DNA of 64,000 bases from Glycomyces arizonensis DSM 44726 (GTDB lineage: Bacteria; Actinomycetota; Actinomycetes; Mycobacteriales; Micromonosporaceae), in the NCBI RefSeq assembly GCF_000482705.1, contig NZ_AXWO01000008.1, forward strand, positions 124,001-188,000, written 5' to 3'. Positions 1-9,321 of the stretch are shown piece by piece. The notes under the pieces are model-generated. The model searched no databases and was not told where the DNA came from. It saw only the letters and a list, made by a program, of their open reading frames with translations. Position 1 is the stretch's first letter. Each line of letters begins with the position of its first letter. The translations under genes and the position numbers were made by a program.

Positions 1-267
1 GGTGAAGTAGGCGGCGTTGACCGCTCCCGACGAGCAGCTGTAGATCGCGTCGAACGCCGGCCGGAGGCCGAGGTCGTCGAGCGCGGTGAGCATCGCGGCC
101 GAGACCACGCCGCGCATGCCGCCGCCTTCGACGGCGAGGCCCAGGCGCTGGCCGTCGCCGTGCTCGCCGGGGCCGGTTCCGGCGTCCCGGCGGGCGCGGA
201 GGAGTTCGAGGACCGGGTGGTCGTCGGCCCAGTACCGGTCGGCCGCGGGATCGTAGGCGTCGGGCAT
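1..267 (-). CDS. Patatin-like phospholipase, N-terminal part (runs off window)
   Basis: The first 89 residues of a leftward gene are present; the rest lies outside the window. Residues 48-53 read GGGMRG, the glycine-rich oxyanion motif of patatin-like acyl hydrolases. Residues 77-81 read SCSSG, the place of the GxSxG nucleophile elbow, with Ser79 the expected nucleophile and the first Gly replaced by Ser. The family hydrolyses acyl esters of lipids using a Ser-Asp dyad; the Asp is not visible here. ATG at 267 follows an AGGAGG ribosome-binding site. There is no signal peptide, so a cytosolic enzyme is likely. The substrate is unknown. Confidence 0.8.
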   Translation of the reverse strand, partial: MPDAYDPAADRYWADDHPVLELLRARRDAGTGPGEHGDGQRLGLAVEGGGMRGVVSAAMLTALDDLGLRPAFDAIYSCSSGAVNAAYFT

Positions 268-440
268 GAGGCCTCCTCTCATGAGAGGTGAAGCGGCGGA
301 CACGGGTCGGGGAAATGCTACCCGCGGTGCGGCGCCGTGCACGGCCCGCGGCGCGACGGGCGGGCCGGTGCGCGGGCGAATGCCCGGGCCGCCGAGCGCG
401 GGAGGGCGGAATGTCAGTTACCCGACAGTAGGATACTGGG

Positions 441-470
441 CTCGGTATTCGGCTGCTCGGTATTCGGCTG
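441..470. repeat. Perfect 15-bp tandem duplication next to the arcA stop
   Basis: CTCGGTATTCGGCTG occurs twice back to back (441-455, 456-470), followed by a degenerate third partial copy that overlaps the arcA stop codon at 472-474. Read on the minus strand the unit is 5 codons long and stays in frame past the stop. Confidence 0.85.
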
Positions 471-471
471 T

Positions 472-1731
472 TCAGTACTCGACGGGATCGCGGGCGATCG
501 GGCAGGTCATGCAGTGCCCGCCGCCGCGCCCGCGGCCCAGTTCGGCGCCGACGATGGTGACGACCTCGATTCCGGCCTGCCGCAGCAGCGCGTTCGTCTG
601 GGTGTTGCGGTCGTAGGTCACCACGACGCCCGGTTCGATCGCGACGGCGTTGTTGCCCGAGTCCCACTGCTGGCGCTCCGAGGCGTAGCAGTCGCCGCCG
701 GTCTCGATGATCCGCAGGCGGCGCAGCCCGAGCGCGGCCGCCACGACGTCGGTGAAGCGCTCGCCGCCGTGGTCGGTGAGGTGGAGGCCGGTGGGGGTGT
801 CGGCCGGGCGCAGCGTGAACGCGTGGACGTCCGCCATGATCTTGGGGTAGAGCGTCACCGTGTCGCGGTCGGCGAAGGTGAAGACCGTGTCGAGGTGCAT
901 CGCCGCGCGGAGCCTGGGCATCCCGGCGACGATCACGCGATCGGCGGCACCCTGCTCGAACAGCGCCCGCGCCACCTGGGTGATCGCCTGCCGGGAGGTG
1001 CGCTCGCTCATGCCCATGAGCACGACGCCGCCGCCGACCGGCATGATGTCGCCGCCCTCGAAGGTGGCCTGGCCCCAGTCCCGCTCGGGATCGCCCCACC
1101 ACACGGTGTCGCCCGCGAAGTCCGGGTGGAACCGGTAGACCGCCTTCATCAGCAGCGTCTCGTCGTGCCGTGCGGGCCAGTACAGGGGGTTGAGCGTGAC
1201 GCCGCCGTAGAGCCAGCAGGTGGTGTCTCGCGTGTAGAGCGTGTTCGGCAGCGGCGGCATGAGGTACTCGCGGGTGCCGGTCGACTCGCGCACCAGCGCG
1301 ATGTAGCCCGGGCGCAGGTCTTCGGGCAGGTCGGCGGCGGCGAGGCCGCCGATGAGGTACTCGGCGAGGCGGCGCGGCGGCAGCGACTCCAGATAGGCGC
1401 GGGTGGCGTCGACCAGGCCGAGGCCGACCTGGTTCGGGACGATCTTGCGGTCGAGCAGCCAGTCGCGGGCCTCGGGGATCGCCACCGTCCGCTCCAGCAC
1501 GTCGTGGAGCTCGATGACCTCGACGCCGCGCCCCCTGAGCTGCTCGACGAAGTCGGCGTGGTCCCTCTGGGCGTTCTCGACCCACATGACGTCGTCGAAC
1601 AGCAGGCTGTCGGCGTTGGTCGGGGTGAGGCGCCGGTGGGCCAGGCCGGGGGCGCACACCAGGACCTTGCGGAGCCTGCCGACCTCGGAATGGACCCCGT
1701 GGGCCACGGGCGGCTTCGTGTCGGTGGTCAT
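472..1731 (-). CDS. arcA: Arginine deiminase
   Basis: A 419-residue arginine deiminase that hydrolyses L-arginine to L-citrulline and ammonia in the cytosol. The family's guanidine-modifying fold motifs are present: FEGGD in the middle, MHLDT with the catalytic His, [18 protein letters not shown], and the C-terminal GGGHCMTCP carrying the nucleophilic Cys. Length is normal for ArcA. ATG at 1731 is preferred over ATG at 1746 because AGGAG lies 8 bases before it. It follows the antiporter gene by 29 bp in the same direction. No ornithine transcarbamylase (arcB) or carbamate kinase (arcC) is adjacent, so energy generation would need those genes elsewhere; acid resistance or arginine supply are alternatives. 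Confidence 0.93.
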   Translation of the reverse strand: MTTDTKPPVAHGVHSEVGRLRKVLVCAPGLAHRRLTPTNADSLLFDDVMWVENAQRDHADFVEQLRGRGVEVIELHDVLERTVAIPEARDWLLDRKIVPNQVGLGLVDATRAYLESLPPRRLAEYLIGGLAAADLPEDLRPGYIALVRESTGTREYLMPPLPNTLYTRDTTCWLYGGVTLNPLYWPARHDETLLMKAVYRFHPDFAGDTVWWGDPERDWGQATFEGGDIMPVGGGVVLMGMSERTSRQAITQVARALFEQGAADRVIVAGMPRLRAAMHLDTVFTFADRDTVTLYPKIMADVHAFTLRPADTPTGLHLTDHGGERFTDVVAAALGLRRLRIIETGGDCYASERQQWDSGNNAVAIEPGVVVTYDRNTQTNALLRQAGIEVVTIVGAELGRGRGGGHCMTCPIARDPVEY

Positions 1732-1760
1732 CGGTGCGCTCCTCATTTCGGTGGGACGGT

Positions 1761-3206
1761 TCAGATGCTGATCCAGCCGGCCGCCAGGGCGACCACGCCG
1801 ACGGCGGCCCCCGCGATCGAGACGGCCAGCAGGACGGCCTCGGCCGGGCTGAACAGGCGGCGGCCCTGCTCGCGGCGGGCCATGACGAACAGGACGGTGG
1901 CCGGGGCGTAGACGATCAGCGACACCAGGAGGTATCGCAATCCCGCCGCGTACAGCAGGAACGCGGTGTAGACGGTGGCGAGGACGCTGATCGCGATCTC
2001 GCCGGACGTGCCGCGGGAGGCCCCGCCGCGCCCGGCGGCGACCTTGACCGCGAACGCGGCGGCCAGCAGGAACGGGATGAGCGTCAGCGCGCTGGTCATG
2101 TTGAGCGCGAAGTCGAAGGCGTCCTCGGAGAAGAGGACGACCACGAGGGCGATCTGCGACAGGACGGTGCTCATCACCAGTGCGGGGACCGGCACGTCGG
2201 CGGCGTTGGCGCGGCCCAGGAACCGCGGCATGTCGTCGTCCTTCGCGGCGACGAAGAGCACTTCGGCGGCCATGAGGGTCCAGGCGAGGTAGGCGCCGAG
2301 CACCGAGACGATGAGCCCGACGCTGACGAACACGGTGCCCCAGGTGCCGACGGCGGCCTCCAGGACGCCCGCCATGGAGGGCTGGCGGAGCTCGGCGATC
2401 TCGCCCATCGGCATGATGCCGTAGGAGACGATGGTGACCGACGCGAAGATCGCGAACACGCTGAGGAAGCCGGTCACGGTGGCGCGCCCGACGTCGGAGC
2501 GCCGCTTCGCGTGCCGGGAGTAGACGCTGGCGCCCTCGACGCCGAGGAACACGAACACCGTGGCGAGCATCGTGCCCTGGACCTGGCCGAACAGCGATCC
2601 GGCGTAGTCGGCGCCGCCGAAGTTGTCGGCGAAGACGCCGGGGTCGAAGGAGAACAGGGCCAGCAGGACGAACACGACGATGGGGATGACCTTGGCGACG
2701 GTGACGATCCGGTTGATCGCCGCGGCCTCCTTGACGCCGCGCTTGATGAGCAGGAAGAAGGCCCACAGGCCCACCGAGGAGACGGCCACGGCGAGGACCG
2801 TGTCGCCGTCGCCGAGGGCCGGGACCAGGGCGCCCACGGTGGACATGATGAGGACCCAGTAGGTCACGTTGCCGACGCAGGCGCTGGCCCAGTAGCCGAA
2901 GGCGGCGAAGAAGCCGGGGTACTCGCCGAAACCGGCCTTGGCGTAGGCGTAGACGCCCGCGTCGAGGTCGCCTCGGCGCACGGCGAGCGACTGGAAGACG
3001 AACGCGAGCATGAGCATGCCGGTCCCGGCGACGGCCCAGGCGATGAGCGCGCCCGCGACACCGGTCTCCTCGGCGAAGCGGGCGGGCAGGGAGAACACGC
3101 CCGCGCCGACCATGGAGCCGACGACCATCGCGGTGAGCGTCCAGAAGGCCAGCTTGACGGGGGCCCGCTCGGCTGCGCTCTCCGGTGCGGCTTCCGGCTT
3201 CGCCAT
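1761..3206 (-). CDS. arcD: APC-family arginine/ornithine-type antiporter
   Basis: A 481-residue integral membrane protein of the amino acid-polyamine-organocation superfamily, basic amino acid antiporter branch. The first helix contains the GxVGAGVF-like substrate-backbone motif ([18 protein letters not shown]), followed by about twelve hydrophobic segments. It most likely exchanges external arginine for internal ornithine or citrulline, feeding the downstream arcA. ATG at 3206 has GAGGAAG just upstream. It is the first gene of a two-gene operon with arcA; a TATATAG box at 3271-3277, read on the minus strand, is a candidate -10. The exact exchanged product is inferred from the neighbour. Confidence 0.85.
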   Translation of the reverse strand: MAKPEAAPESAAERAPVKLAFWTLTAMVVGSMVGAGVFSLPARFAEETGVAGALIAWAVAGTGMLMLAFVFQSLAVRRGDLDAGVYAYAKAGFGEYPGFFAAFGYWASACVGNVTYWVLIMSTVGALVPALGDGDTVLAVAVSSVGLWAFFLLIKRGVKEAAAINRIVTVAKVIPIVVFVLLALFSFDPGVFADNFGGADYAGSLFGQVQGTMLATVFVFLGVEGASVYSRHAKRRSDVGRATVTGFLSVFAIFASVTIVSYGIMPMGEIAELRQPSMAGVLEAAVGTWGTVFVSVGLIVSVLGAYLAWTLMAAEVLFVAAKDDDMPRFLGRANAADVPVPALVMSTVLSQIALVVVLFSEDAFDFALNMTSALTLIPFLLAAAFAVKVAAGRGGASRGTSGEIAISVLATVYTAFLLYAAGLRYLLVSLIVYAPATVLFVMARREQGRRLFSPAEAVLLAVSIAGAAVGVVALAAGWISI

Positions 3207-3670
3207 GGCTTCCTCGCTGCTCGTCTCCGAGGGCGGACCGGGGGCGATCGTCGGTCCACGTTGGGCCGACTATATAGCCGAGGGCGGCGCCGGTTCCCGG
3301 TTTCGGCGACAACGCCCCGAGCGGGGGACGGGCGGAGGACGGGGGGTCGCGGGCGAGGGGCGGCCCTGACCGGCCCCTCCGGTCGTGCCAGAGGGGCCGG
3401 TCCGGTCATTCGGACCCTGACGGCGGGGCGCAGACCCCTGGTGGCCCCTTCCCGATCGCCGTCGGCGGCCGGGCTGCCGTCAGCGGCCAGTCTAGGCAGG
3501 TCATCGATTTGAGTCAATGAATTGCCATAACTTCGGGCATATTTTTTTCATGACTTGACATAACCTGGACCACAGTCGTAATCTGAGCCGCAACCCTCGA
3601 TCCCGGTGGCCGCCACGACGGCCGCCACCTGCGGACGCCGGTCCCTCCGGCGCGTGAAAGGACTGCCAGC
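3207..3670. other. Divergent intergenic region, arcD versus sugar importer
   Basis: No gene seen. The left part is GC-rich and carries the presumed arcD promoter (TATATAG at 3271-3277). From about 3500 the sequence becomes AT-rich and holds the promoter of the sugar importer. CATAAC occurs twice (3526-3541 area and 3558-3564 area), flanking a T-run, and may be a regulator site. Confidence 0.5.
3555..3584 (+). promoter_or_regulatory. Sigma-70-like promoter of the sugar importer operon
   Basis: A consensus TTGACA (3555-3560) is separated by 18 bp from TAATCT (3579-3584), about 86 bp before the solute-binding protein start. The good match is unusual for this GC-rich genome, so the operon is probably limited by a repressor, with the ROK protein at the operon end as candidate. 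Confidence 0.65.
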
Positions 3671-5002
3671 GTGACAATCGACCAACCCCCCACCGCCCCT
3701 CGCCCGGAGCTGAACCGCCGGAACCTGATGAAGGCCTCGGGCCTGGCCGGCCTCGGACTGAGCCTCGCCGCCTGCGGCCGCGGCTTCGGAGGCGGCGGCG
3801 AAGGCGGCGACGGCACCGAGCTGAACATGGTCTGGTGGGGCGACTCCAAGCGGGCCGAGAAGACCCGGGCCGCCCTCGACCTCTTCGAGGAGGCCCACTC
3901 CGGCGTCACGATCAAGACCGAGTACCAGGACTCGGGCCCCTACCAGGACAAGCTCGCCACCCGCTTCGCCGCGGGCGACGAGCCGGACCTGATGGCCATG
4001 CGCATGGACAGCCTCCGCGAGTACGCCGACCGCGGCGCCCTGCTCGACCTGAACGAGCACGCCGACGCCGTCGACCTGTCCGGGCTCAGCGAGAACGCCC
4101 GCAACCTGGCCACCGTGGGCGACAGCGTCTTCGGCGTCCCGGCCGGGCTCAACGCCATCGGCTTCATCGTCAACCGGACCGTCACCGACCGGTACGGCAT
4201 CGAGATCCCCGACGGCGACACCTGGAGCTGGGACGATCTGGCCGCCTTCGCCAAGGAGGTCACCGACGCCAGCGGCGGCGAGGTCTACGGCACCGGCTTC
4301 GAGCCCGCGACCCTCGCCAACATCGTCGTCTACACCCGCCAGCGCGGCGAGGACTTCTTCACCGAGGACGGCGAGCTCGGCATCACCGCCGAGACCGTCC
4401 AGGCCTGGTTCGAGATGGTCGAGGCGATGCGCCAGGAGGGCGGCTTCCCGCCCGCGGGCTTCTTCGAGCAGATCGGCGGCGGCCCCGAGCAGTCCTACAT
4501 CGCCACCGGCGACCTCGCCTCCCAGATCATCCCGACGAACAACTTCCTCGGCTACAACCAGGCGGCGGGCGGGAACCTGGCCCTGCTGCGCATCCCCGGC
4601 GAGACGCAGGGCGTGCGGCGCGGCCAGTCCGTCGACTGCCCGCACCTGTGGTCCATCGCCGCCGAGTCCGAGCACAAGGACGAGGCGCTGCAACTGCTCG
4701 ACTTCCTCGTCAACGACGTCGACGCGTCGAAGGCCACCGGCACCACCCGCGGCGTCCCCGCCGACTCGGAGGTCGCCGAGGAGCTCAAGCCCTCTCTGGA
4801 GCCCGACGACCAGGTCGCCACGGAGTACCTCATCGGTCTGCTGGGAGAGGACCTCCCCCGCTCCTACACCTACCCGCCGGGCGGCAGCGCCATCGCCGAC
4901 GCTTTGGCCGCGATCGCCGTCGAGGTCGAGTTCGGGCGGCAGAGCGCCGCCGACGGCGCCGCCGAGTTCATCTCGCAGGCCGAGGAGGCGCTCGCCCAGT
5001 GA
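3671..5002 (+). CDS. Sugar ABC transporter substrate-binding lipoprotein
   Basis: A 443-residue extracellular solute-binding protein, family 1. The N-terminus has a twin-arginine motif (RRNLMK, residues 16-21) and a lipobox ending LAAC with lipidated Cys35, so it is probably exported by Tat and anchored outside the membrane. The body carries typical features (VWWGDS, QDKLATRFAAGDEPDL). It captures an oligosaccharide for the two permeases that follow; the next gene starts inside its stop codon. GTG at 3671 has AAAGGA upstream. The GH43 gene in the operon suggests xylo- or arabino-oligosaccharides, an inference. Confidence 0.9.
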   Translation: MTIDQPPTAPRPELNRRNLMKASGLAGLGLSLAACGRGFGGGGEGGDGTELNMVWWGDSKRAEKTRAALDLFEEAHSGVTIKTEYQDSGPYQDKLATRFAAGDEPDLMAMRMDSLREYADRGALLDLNEHADAVDLSGLSENARNLATVGDSVFGVPAGLNAIGFIVNRTVTDRYGIEIPDGDTWSWDDLAAFAKEVTDASGGEVYGTGFEPATLANIVVYTRQRGEDFFTEDGELGITAETVQAWFEMVEAMRQEGGFPPAGFFEQIGGGPEQSYIATGDLASQIIPTNNFLGYNQAAGGNLALLRIPGETQGVRRGQSVDCPHLWSIAAESEHKDEALQLLDFLVNDVDASKATGTTRGVPADSEVAEELKPSLEPDDQVATEYLIGLLGEDLPRSYTYPPGGSAIADALAAIAVEVEFGRQSAADGAAEFISQAEEALAQ

Positions 5003-5967
5003 CCGCCCCGACCGATGCCACCACAGTGAGGGAAGCGGTCCCCGCGTCGGCGGCGCCGCGCCGTTTCACGGTCCGCGGGCCGGGCCGTGAGCGGCGCCGC
5101 CGACGCAGGGACCGCGCTGGGTACCTCTTCCTCCTCCCCTGGTTCATCGGGATGCTGTTCACGATCGTCCCGTTCTTCGCCTCGCTGTACCTGGCGTTCA
5201 CCGACTACAACCTCCTCAACGATCCGAAGTGGATCGGGCTGGAGAACTTCGCCGAGATGTTCCGCGACGAGAACCTGCATCAGGCGCTGAAGGTCACGTT
5301 CATCTACTCGTTCGTGTCGGTGCCGCTGTCGCTGGCGGCGGCGCTGGGCGTGGCGATGGTCCTCAACCGCGGCATCAGGGCGCTCCCGGTCTACCGGGCG
5401 GTGTTCTACCTGCCCTCGCTGCTGGGCGCCAGCGTCGCGGTGGTCCTGCTGTGGCGCTACATCTTCGGGCTCGACGGCATCGTGAACGGCTTCCTGGGGT
5501 GGTTCGGGATCGACGGCCCCGCCTGGACCTCCGATCCGGACTACGCGCTCACGACGCTGATCATCCTGCACGTGTGGACGTTCGGCTCGCCGATGGTGAT
5601 CTTCCTGGCGGGACTGCGGCAGATCCCGGCGATGTACTACGAGGCCGCCGCGGTCGACGGGGCCTCGAAGTGGCGCCGCTTCCGGTCGATCACGCTGCCG
5701 CTGCTGAGCCCGATCATCTTCTTCAACCTCATCCAGTCCCTGATCGCCTCGTTCCAGACGTTCACGCAGGGCTTCGTGATGAACAACGGCGGCGGCGGAC
5801 CGGCGAACTCCACCCTGTTCTACAACCTGTACCTGTACCAGCAGGGGTTCAACCAGTTCCACATGGGCTACGCCTCGGCGATGGCCTGGACGCTCCTGGT
5901 GATCATCGCGGCCTTCACCGCGCTGACCTTCTTCACCGCCAAATACTGGGTCCACTACGACAACTGA
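4999..5967 (+). CDS. Sugar ABC transporter permease, MalF type
   Basis: A 322-residue inner-membrane permease with a basic N-terminal tail and six predicted helices. The EAA loop for ATPase contact is visible as YYEAAAVDGASKWRRF followed by ITLPLLSP. GTG at 4999 overlaps the previous stop (GTGA) and has a near-perfect AGGAGG site inside the preceding gene, showing translational coupling. It pairs with the next permease. No ATPase gene is in the operon, so a shared MsiK-type ATPase is assumed. Confidence 0.9.
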   Translation: MTAPTDATTVREAVPASAAPRRFTVRGPGRERRRRRRDRAGYLFLLPWFIGMLFTIVPFFASLYLAFTDYNLLNDPKWIGLENFAEMFRDENLHQALKVTFIYSFVSVPLSLAAALGVAMVLNRGIRALPVYRAVFYLPSLLGASVAVVLLWRYIFGLDGIVNGFLGWFGIDGPAWTSDPDYALTTLIILHVWTFGSPMVIFLAGLRQIPAMYYEAAAVDGASKWRRFRSITLPLLSPIIFFNLIQSLIASFQTFTQGFVMNNGGGGPANSTLFYNLYLYQQGFNQFHMGYASAMAWTLLVIIAAFTALTFFTAKYWVHYDN

Positions 5968-5976
5968 GGCCGCACA

Positions 5977-6885
5977 ATGTCGATCACCTTGCGCTCCTCG
6001 CGCCCCGCTCCCCCGCGATCCTCCGACGACGAGGACACCCGCCTGGAGCGGTTCGGCAGCACCCGCCGCAGCCGCTTCACCAGGCACATGATCCTGTGCC
6101 TGGTCGGTGCGTTCATGATGTACCCGCTGGTGTGGATGCTCTCCAGCTCGCTCAAGCCGAACTCGCTGATCTTCAGCGACCTGTCGCTGTGGCCGACCGA
6201 GTGGGACCTGGGCAACTACGCCGAGGGCTGGACGGCGCTGCCGTACGACTTCACCGTCTACTTCGTCAACTCGCTGGTCATCGTCGCGCTCAGCATCATC
6301 GGCAACCTGCTGTCGTGCTCGCTGGCGGCGTACGGCTTCGCGAGGCTCGACTTCACCGGGCGCAAGCTGTTCTTCGCGCTCATGCTCGGCACCATGATGC
6401 TGCCGGGGCACGTCCTGCTGGTGCCGCAGTACATCCTGTTCGCGAAGCTCGGCTGGCTCAACACCTACTATCCGCTGCTGGTGCCGAACTTCCTGGCCAC
6501 CAACGCGTTCTACATCTTCCTGATGGTGCAGTTCATGCGGGCGCTGCCGAGAGAGCTCGACGACGCGGCCCGGATCGACGGCTGCGGGCCGTTCCGGACG
6601 TTCTGGCGCATCATCATGCCGCTGTCCCTGCCCGCCTTCGCCACCACGGCGATCTTCACGTTCATCTCGGTGTGGAACGAGTTCTTCGGGCCGCTGCTGT
6701 ACCTGACCGACCCGGAGCTGTACACGGTGCCGCTGGCGCTGCGGCAGTTCGTCGACTCCGAGGGCCAGTCCCAGTGGGGCCAGATGTTCGCCATGTCGGT
6801 GCTGTCGCTGGCGCCGATCGTCGGTTTCTTCATCGCGGGCCAGAAGTACCTGGTGAAGGGCATCGCCACCACCGGCCTCAAGTAA
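5977..6885 (+). CDS. Sugar ABC transporter permease, MalG type
   Basis: A 302-residue second permease. After a cytoplasmic basic tail it has six hydrophobic segments and the EAA-like loop LDDAARIDGCGPFRTFWRI followed by MPLSLPA. It ends KYLVKGIATTGLK, the usual MalG-like tail. It starts 9 bp after the MalF-type gene with GAGG upstream and forms the membrane channel with it. The GH43 gene follows after 22 bp in the same operon. Confidence 0.9.
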   Translation: MSITLRSSRPAPPRSSDDEDTRLERFGSTRRSRFTRHMILCLVGAFMMYPLVWMLSSSLKPNSLIFSDLSLWPTEWDLGNYAEGWTALPYDFTVYFVNSLVIVALSIIGNLLSCSLAAYGFARLDFTGRKLFFALMLGTMMLPGHVLLVPQYILFAKLGWLNTYYPLLVPNFLATNAFYIFLMVQFMRALPRELDDAARIDGCGPFRTFWRIIMPLSLPAFATTAIFTFISVWNEFFGPLLYLTDPELYTVPLALRQFVDSEGQSQWGQMFAMSVLSLAPIVGFFIAGQKYLVKGIATTGLK

Positions 6886-6907
6886 CGGAAGCGAAGACGA
6901 GGATCAC

Positions 6908-8452
6908 GTGAACCGACCGCCCTGGATCGCCGACAACGGCGACGGCACCTACACCAATCCGGTCCTGCGCGCGGACTGGTCCGACCCCGACGCCGTCCGG
7001 GTCGGCGACGACTTCTACATGGTGGCCTCCAGCTTCCACCGCTCGCCGGGGCTGCCTGTTCTGCACAGCCGGGACCTGGTCAACTGGTCGATCATCGGCC
7101 ACGCGCTGCCGCGCCTGGAGCCGGAGGAGGCGTTCGCCGCGCCGCAGCGCGGATGCGGCGTGTGGGCGCCGGCCATCCGCCACCACGCGGGCCGGTTCTG
7201 GATCTTCTACCCCGATCCCGACCACGGCATCTCCGTCGTCACCGCCGAGGACCCCGCGGGTCTCTGGTCGCGGCCGCGCCTGCTCAAGGCCGGGCGCGGG
7301 CTCATCGACCCGTGTCCGCTGTGGGACGAGGACGGCTCGGCCTACCTCGTGCACGCCTGGGCCAAGAGCCGGGCCGGGGTCAACAACAAGCTCACCTGCC
7401 ACCGGATGAGCCCCGACGCGACCGCGCTGCTGGACGGCGGGCGCGACGTCATCGACGGCGACGCCCTGCCGGGGTACCGCACCCTCGAAGGCCCCAAGTG
7501 CTACCACCGCGACGGCTGGTACTGGATCTTCGCCCCGGCCGGCGGCGTCCGCGAGGGCTGGCAGTCGGTGTTCCGGTCCCGGGACGTGTTCGGCCCCTAC
7601 GAGGAGCGCATCGTCCTGGAGCAGGGCGACACCGACGTCAACGGACCGCACCAGGGCGCGTGGGTGACCGCCGCGGGCGGCCGGGACTGGTTCCTGCACT
7701 TCCAGGACAAGGGCGCGTTCGGGCGCGTCGTGCACCTGCAACCGATGCGGTGGGACGCCGAAGGATGGCCCCTCATCGGCGACCCGCCCGGGCGGCCGGT
7801 AGCGACGCACGCCAAACCGGACGTCGCGGCCGACGAGGCGCCCCGCGCCCCCGCCGCGGCCGACGACTTTCCGGATGGCGAACCCGGCCCGCAGTGGTCG
7901 TGGGCGGCCAATCCCGACCACGGCTGGCTGGAGCCGGGGCCGAGCGGCGCGCTGCGGCTGGCGTGCGGGCCGACCGACTCCGGCGACCTGCGGCGGCTGC
8001 CGAACCTGCTGGAGCAGCGGCTGCCCGCCGAGCGGTTCCGCGCCACCACCACCGTGCGGCTGACCGGCACCGCGGCGGGCGCGCGGGCCGGACTGACCGT
8101 CCTGGGCGAGAGCTACGCCTGGATCGGCCTGGCGCGCACGCCGGAGGGCGCCGTCCTGGTCCACCGGACCGCCGAGGTCGACGGCGCCGAGCGCGAGGGC
8201 GCCCCCGCGACGCCGGTCAAGGTCGCTGAGGACGGCACGACCGCCCAGGTCGTGCTCGGCGTGGAGGTCTCTCCGGACGGGCGCTGCCACTTCCTCGCGG
8301 GCGAGGCGGGCGAGCCGCCGCGGCCGGTCGGCGAGCCGTTCGCGGCAACCGCCGGGCGGTGGGTCGGCGCGGCCCTGGGCCTGTTCGCCGCGGCCTCGCC
8401 GTACGCCCCTGGCGGCACCGCCGAGTTCGGACCCGTGCGGGTCGAGCCGTGA
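6908..8452 (+). CDS. Glycoside hydrolase family 43 (beta-xylosidase/arabinofuranosidase type)
   Basis: A 514-residue cytosolic glycosidase with no signal peptide. The N-terminal five-bladed propeller shows the GH43 acid triad context: NPVLRADWSDPDAV (catalytic base Asp), DPCPLWDEDGSAYLVHAW (pKa-tuning Asp) and LEGPKCY (acid Glu). The C-terminal 200 residues look like the beta-sandwich domain common in GH43 beta-xylosidases. It would hydrolyse oligosaccharides imported by the three preceding proteins. GTG at 6908 follows GAGGA. Xylosidase versus arabinofuranosidase specificity cannot be read from the sequence. Confidence 0.88.
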   Translation: MNRPPWIADNGDGTYTNPVLRADWSDPDAVRVGDDFYMVASSFHRSPGLPVLHSRDLVNWSIIGHALPRLEPEEAFAAPQRGCGVWAPAIRHHAGRFWIFYPDPDHGISVVTAEDPAGLWSRPRLLKAGRGLIDPCPLWDEDGSAYLVHAWAKSRAGVNNKLTCHRMSPDATALLDGGRDVIDGDALPGYRTLEGPKCYHRDGWYWIFAPAGGVREGWQSVFRSRDVFGPYEERIVLEQGDTDVNGPHQGAWVTAAGGRDWFLHFQDKGAFGRVVHLQPMRWDAEGWPLIGDPPGRPVATHAKPDVAADEAPRAPAAADDFPDGEPGPQWSWAANPDHGWLEPGPSGALRLACGPTDSGDLRRLPNLLEQRLPAERFRATTTVRLTGTAAGARAGLTVLGESYAWIGLARTPEGAVLVHRTAEVDGAEREGAPATPVKVAEDGTTAQVVLGVEVSPDGRCHFLAGEAGEPPRPVGEPFAATAGRWVGAALGLFAAASPYAPGGTAEFGPVRVEP

Positions 8453-9318
8453 GCGACCGCGCCGAGCGGCGCTCCCTGCGCCTGGGCGGCCGCCGCGTCG
8501 CCGACTACGTCTGGCGGCCGCGCCTGCCGGGCGACCTCTCGCCGCGGCCGTACCTGCATCCGGTGCGCACGATGGCCGGGACGGCGGTCACCGACGTCAT
8601 GCCGGAGGACCACCGGCACCACCTCGGCGTCAGCGTCGCCGTGCCCGACGTGGGCGGCGCGAACTTCTGGGGCGGGCGGACCTTCGTGGCCGGGCGCGGC
8701 TCGGTGCCGTTGCCGAACCACGGCGTCCAGCACCACCGCCGCTGGGAGTCCGCGGACGAGGCGGCGCTGGTCCACGAGCTCCGCTGGACCGGCACGGACG
8801 GGGCCGACCTGCTGCGCGAGCGCCGCCGGATCGCCGCGGTGCCGCTGGGCGACCGGGCGTGGGCGCTGGACTTCGGCTTCGACCTGGTGAACGCGACCGA
8901 CGCGCCGCTGGCGTTCGCCAGCCCGGCCGTCAACGGCCGCCCCGGCGCCGGTTACGGCGGCTTCTTCTGGCGGGCGGGGCGCGGCGAGCGGAGCGTCCGC
9001 GTCACCGGGCCCGGCGTGGACGGCGAGCGCGGACTCCACGGCGCGCGAACCGCCTGGCTGGCGCTGCACGCCGCCGGGGCACGGGCGTGGACGCTGGTCT
9101 TCCTCGCCGACGAGCGGGCGGGCGACCCGTGGTTCGTCCGCAGCGGCGACTACGTCGGCGTCGGCTCCTCGCTGGCCTGGTCCGAACCGCTCGTGGCCGC
9201 CCCGGGCGAGGGCCCGCGCCGTCGTATCATCACGGTGGTCGTCGACGGCGACCTCGGCCCCCGCGAGACGGCCTCCACGGTCGCGGCGGTGAGGGCCGCG
9301 ACATCCGGTGAGGCGTAG
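8449..9318 (+). CDS. DUF6807 (PmoA-like) protein, first of a tandem pair
   Basis: A 289-residue protein of the DUF6807 / PmoA-like family, whose biochemical role I do not know. Conserved blocks include YVWRPRLP, PYLHPVRT, HRHHLGVSVAV, NFWGGRTF and GYGGFFWR; the His-rich and Glu/Asp-rich blocks could bind a metal or a sugar. No signal peptide. GTG at 8449 overlaps the GH43 stop, so the protein is made together with the glycosidase. It is paralogous to the next gene. The family recurs in carbohydrate operons, so a role in handling the imported sugar is the best inference. Confidence 0.75.
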   Translation: MSDRAERRSLRLGGRRVADYVWRPRLPGDLSPRPYLHPVRTMAGTAVTDVMPEDHRHHLGVSVAVPDVGGANFWGGRTFVAGRGSVPLPNHGVQHHRRWESADEAALVHELRWTGTDGADLLRERRRIAAVPLGDRAWALDFGFDLVNATDAPLAFASPAVNGRPGAGYGGFFWRAGRGERSVRVTGPGVDGERGLHGARTAWLALHAAGARAWTLVFLADERAGDPWFVRSGDYVGVGSSLAWSEPLVAAPGEGPRRRIITVVVDGDLGPRETASTVAAVRAATSGEA

Positions 9319-9321
9319 GCG

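Noticed and set aside
337-1911. Long plus-strand open frame opposite arcA and arcD
   Set aside because: It mirrors the codon pattern of the minus-strand genes, has low-complexity Arg/Gly/Val-rich protein and no family motif; it is an antisense shadow of GC-rich coding DNA.
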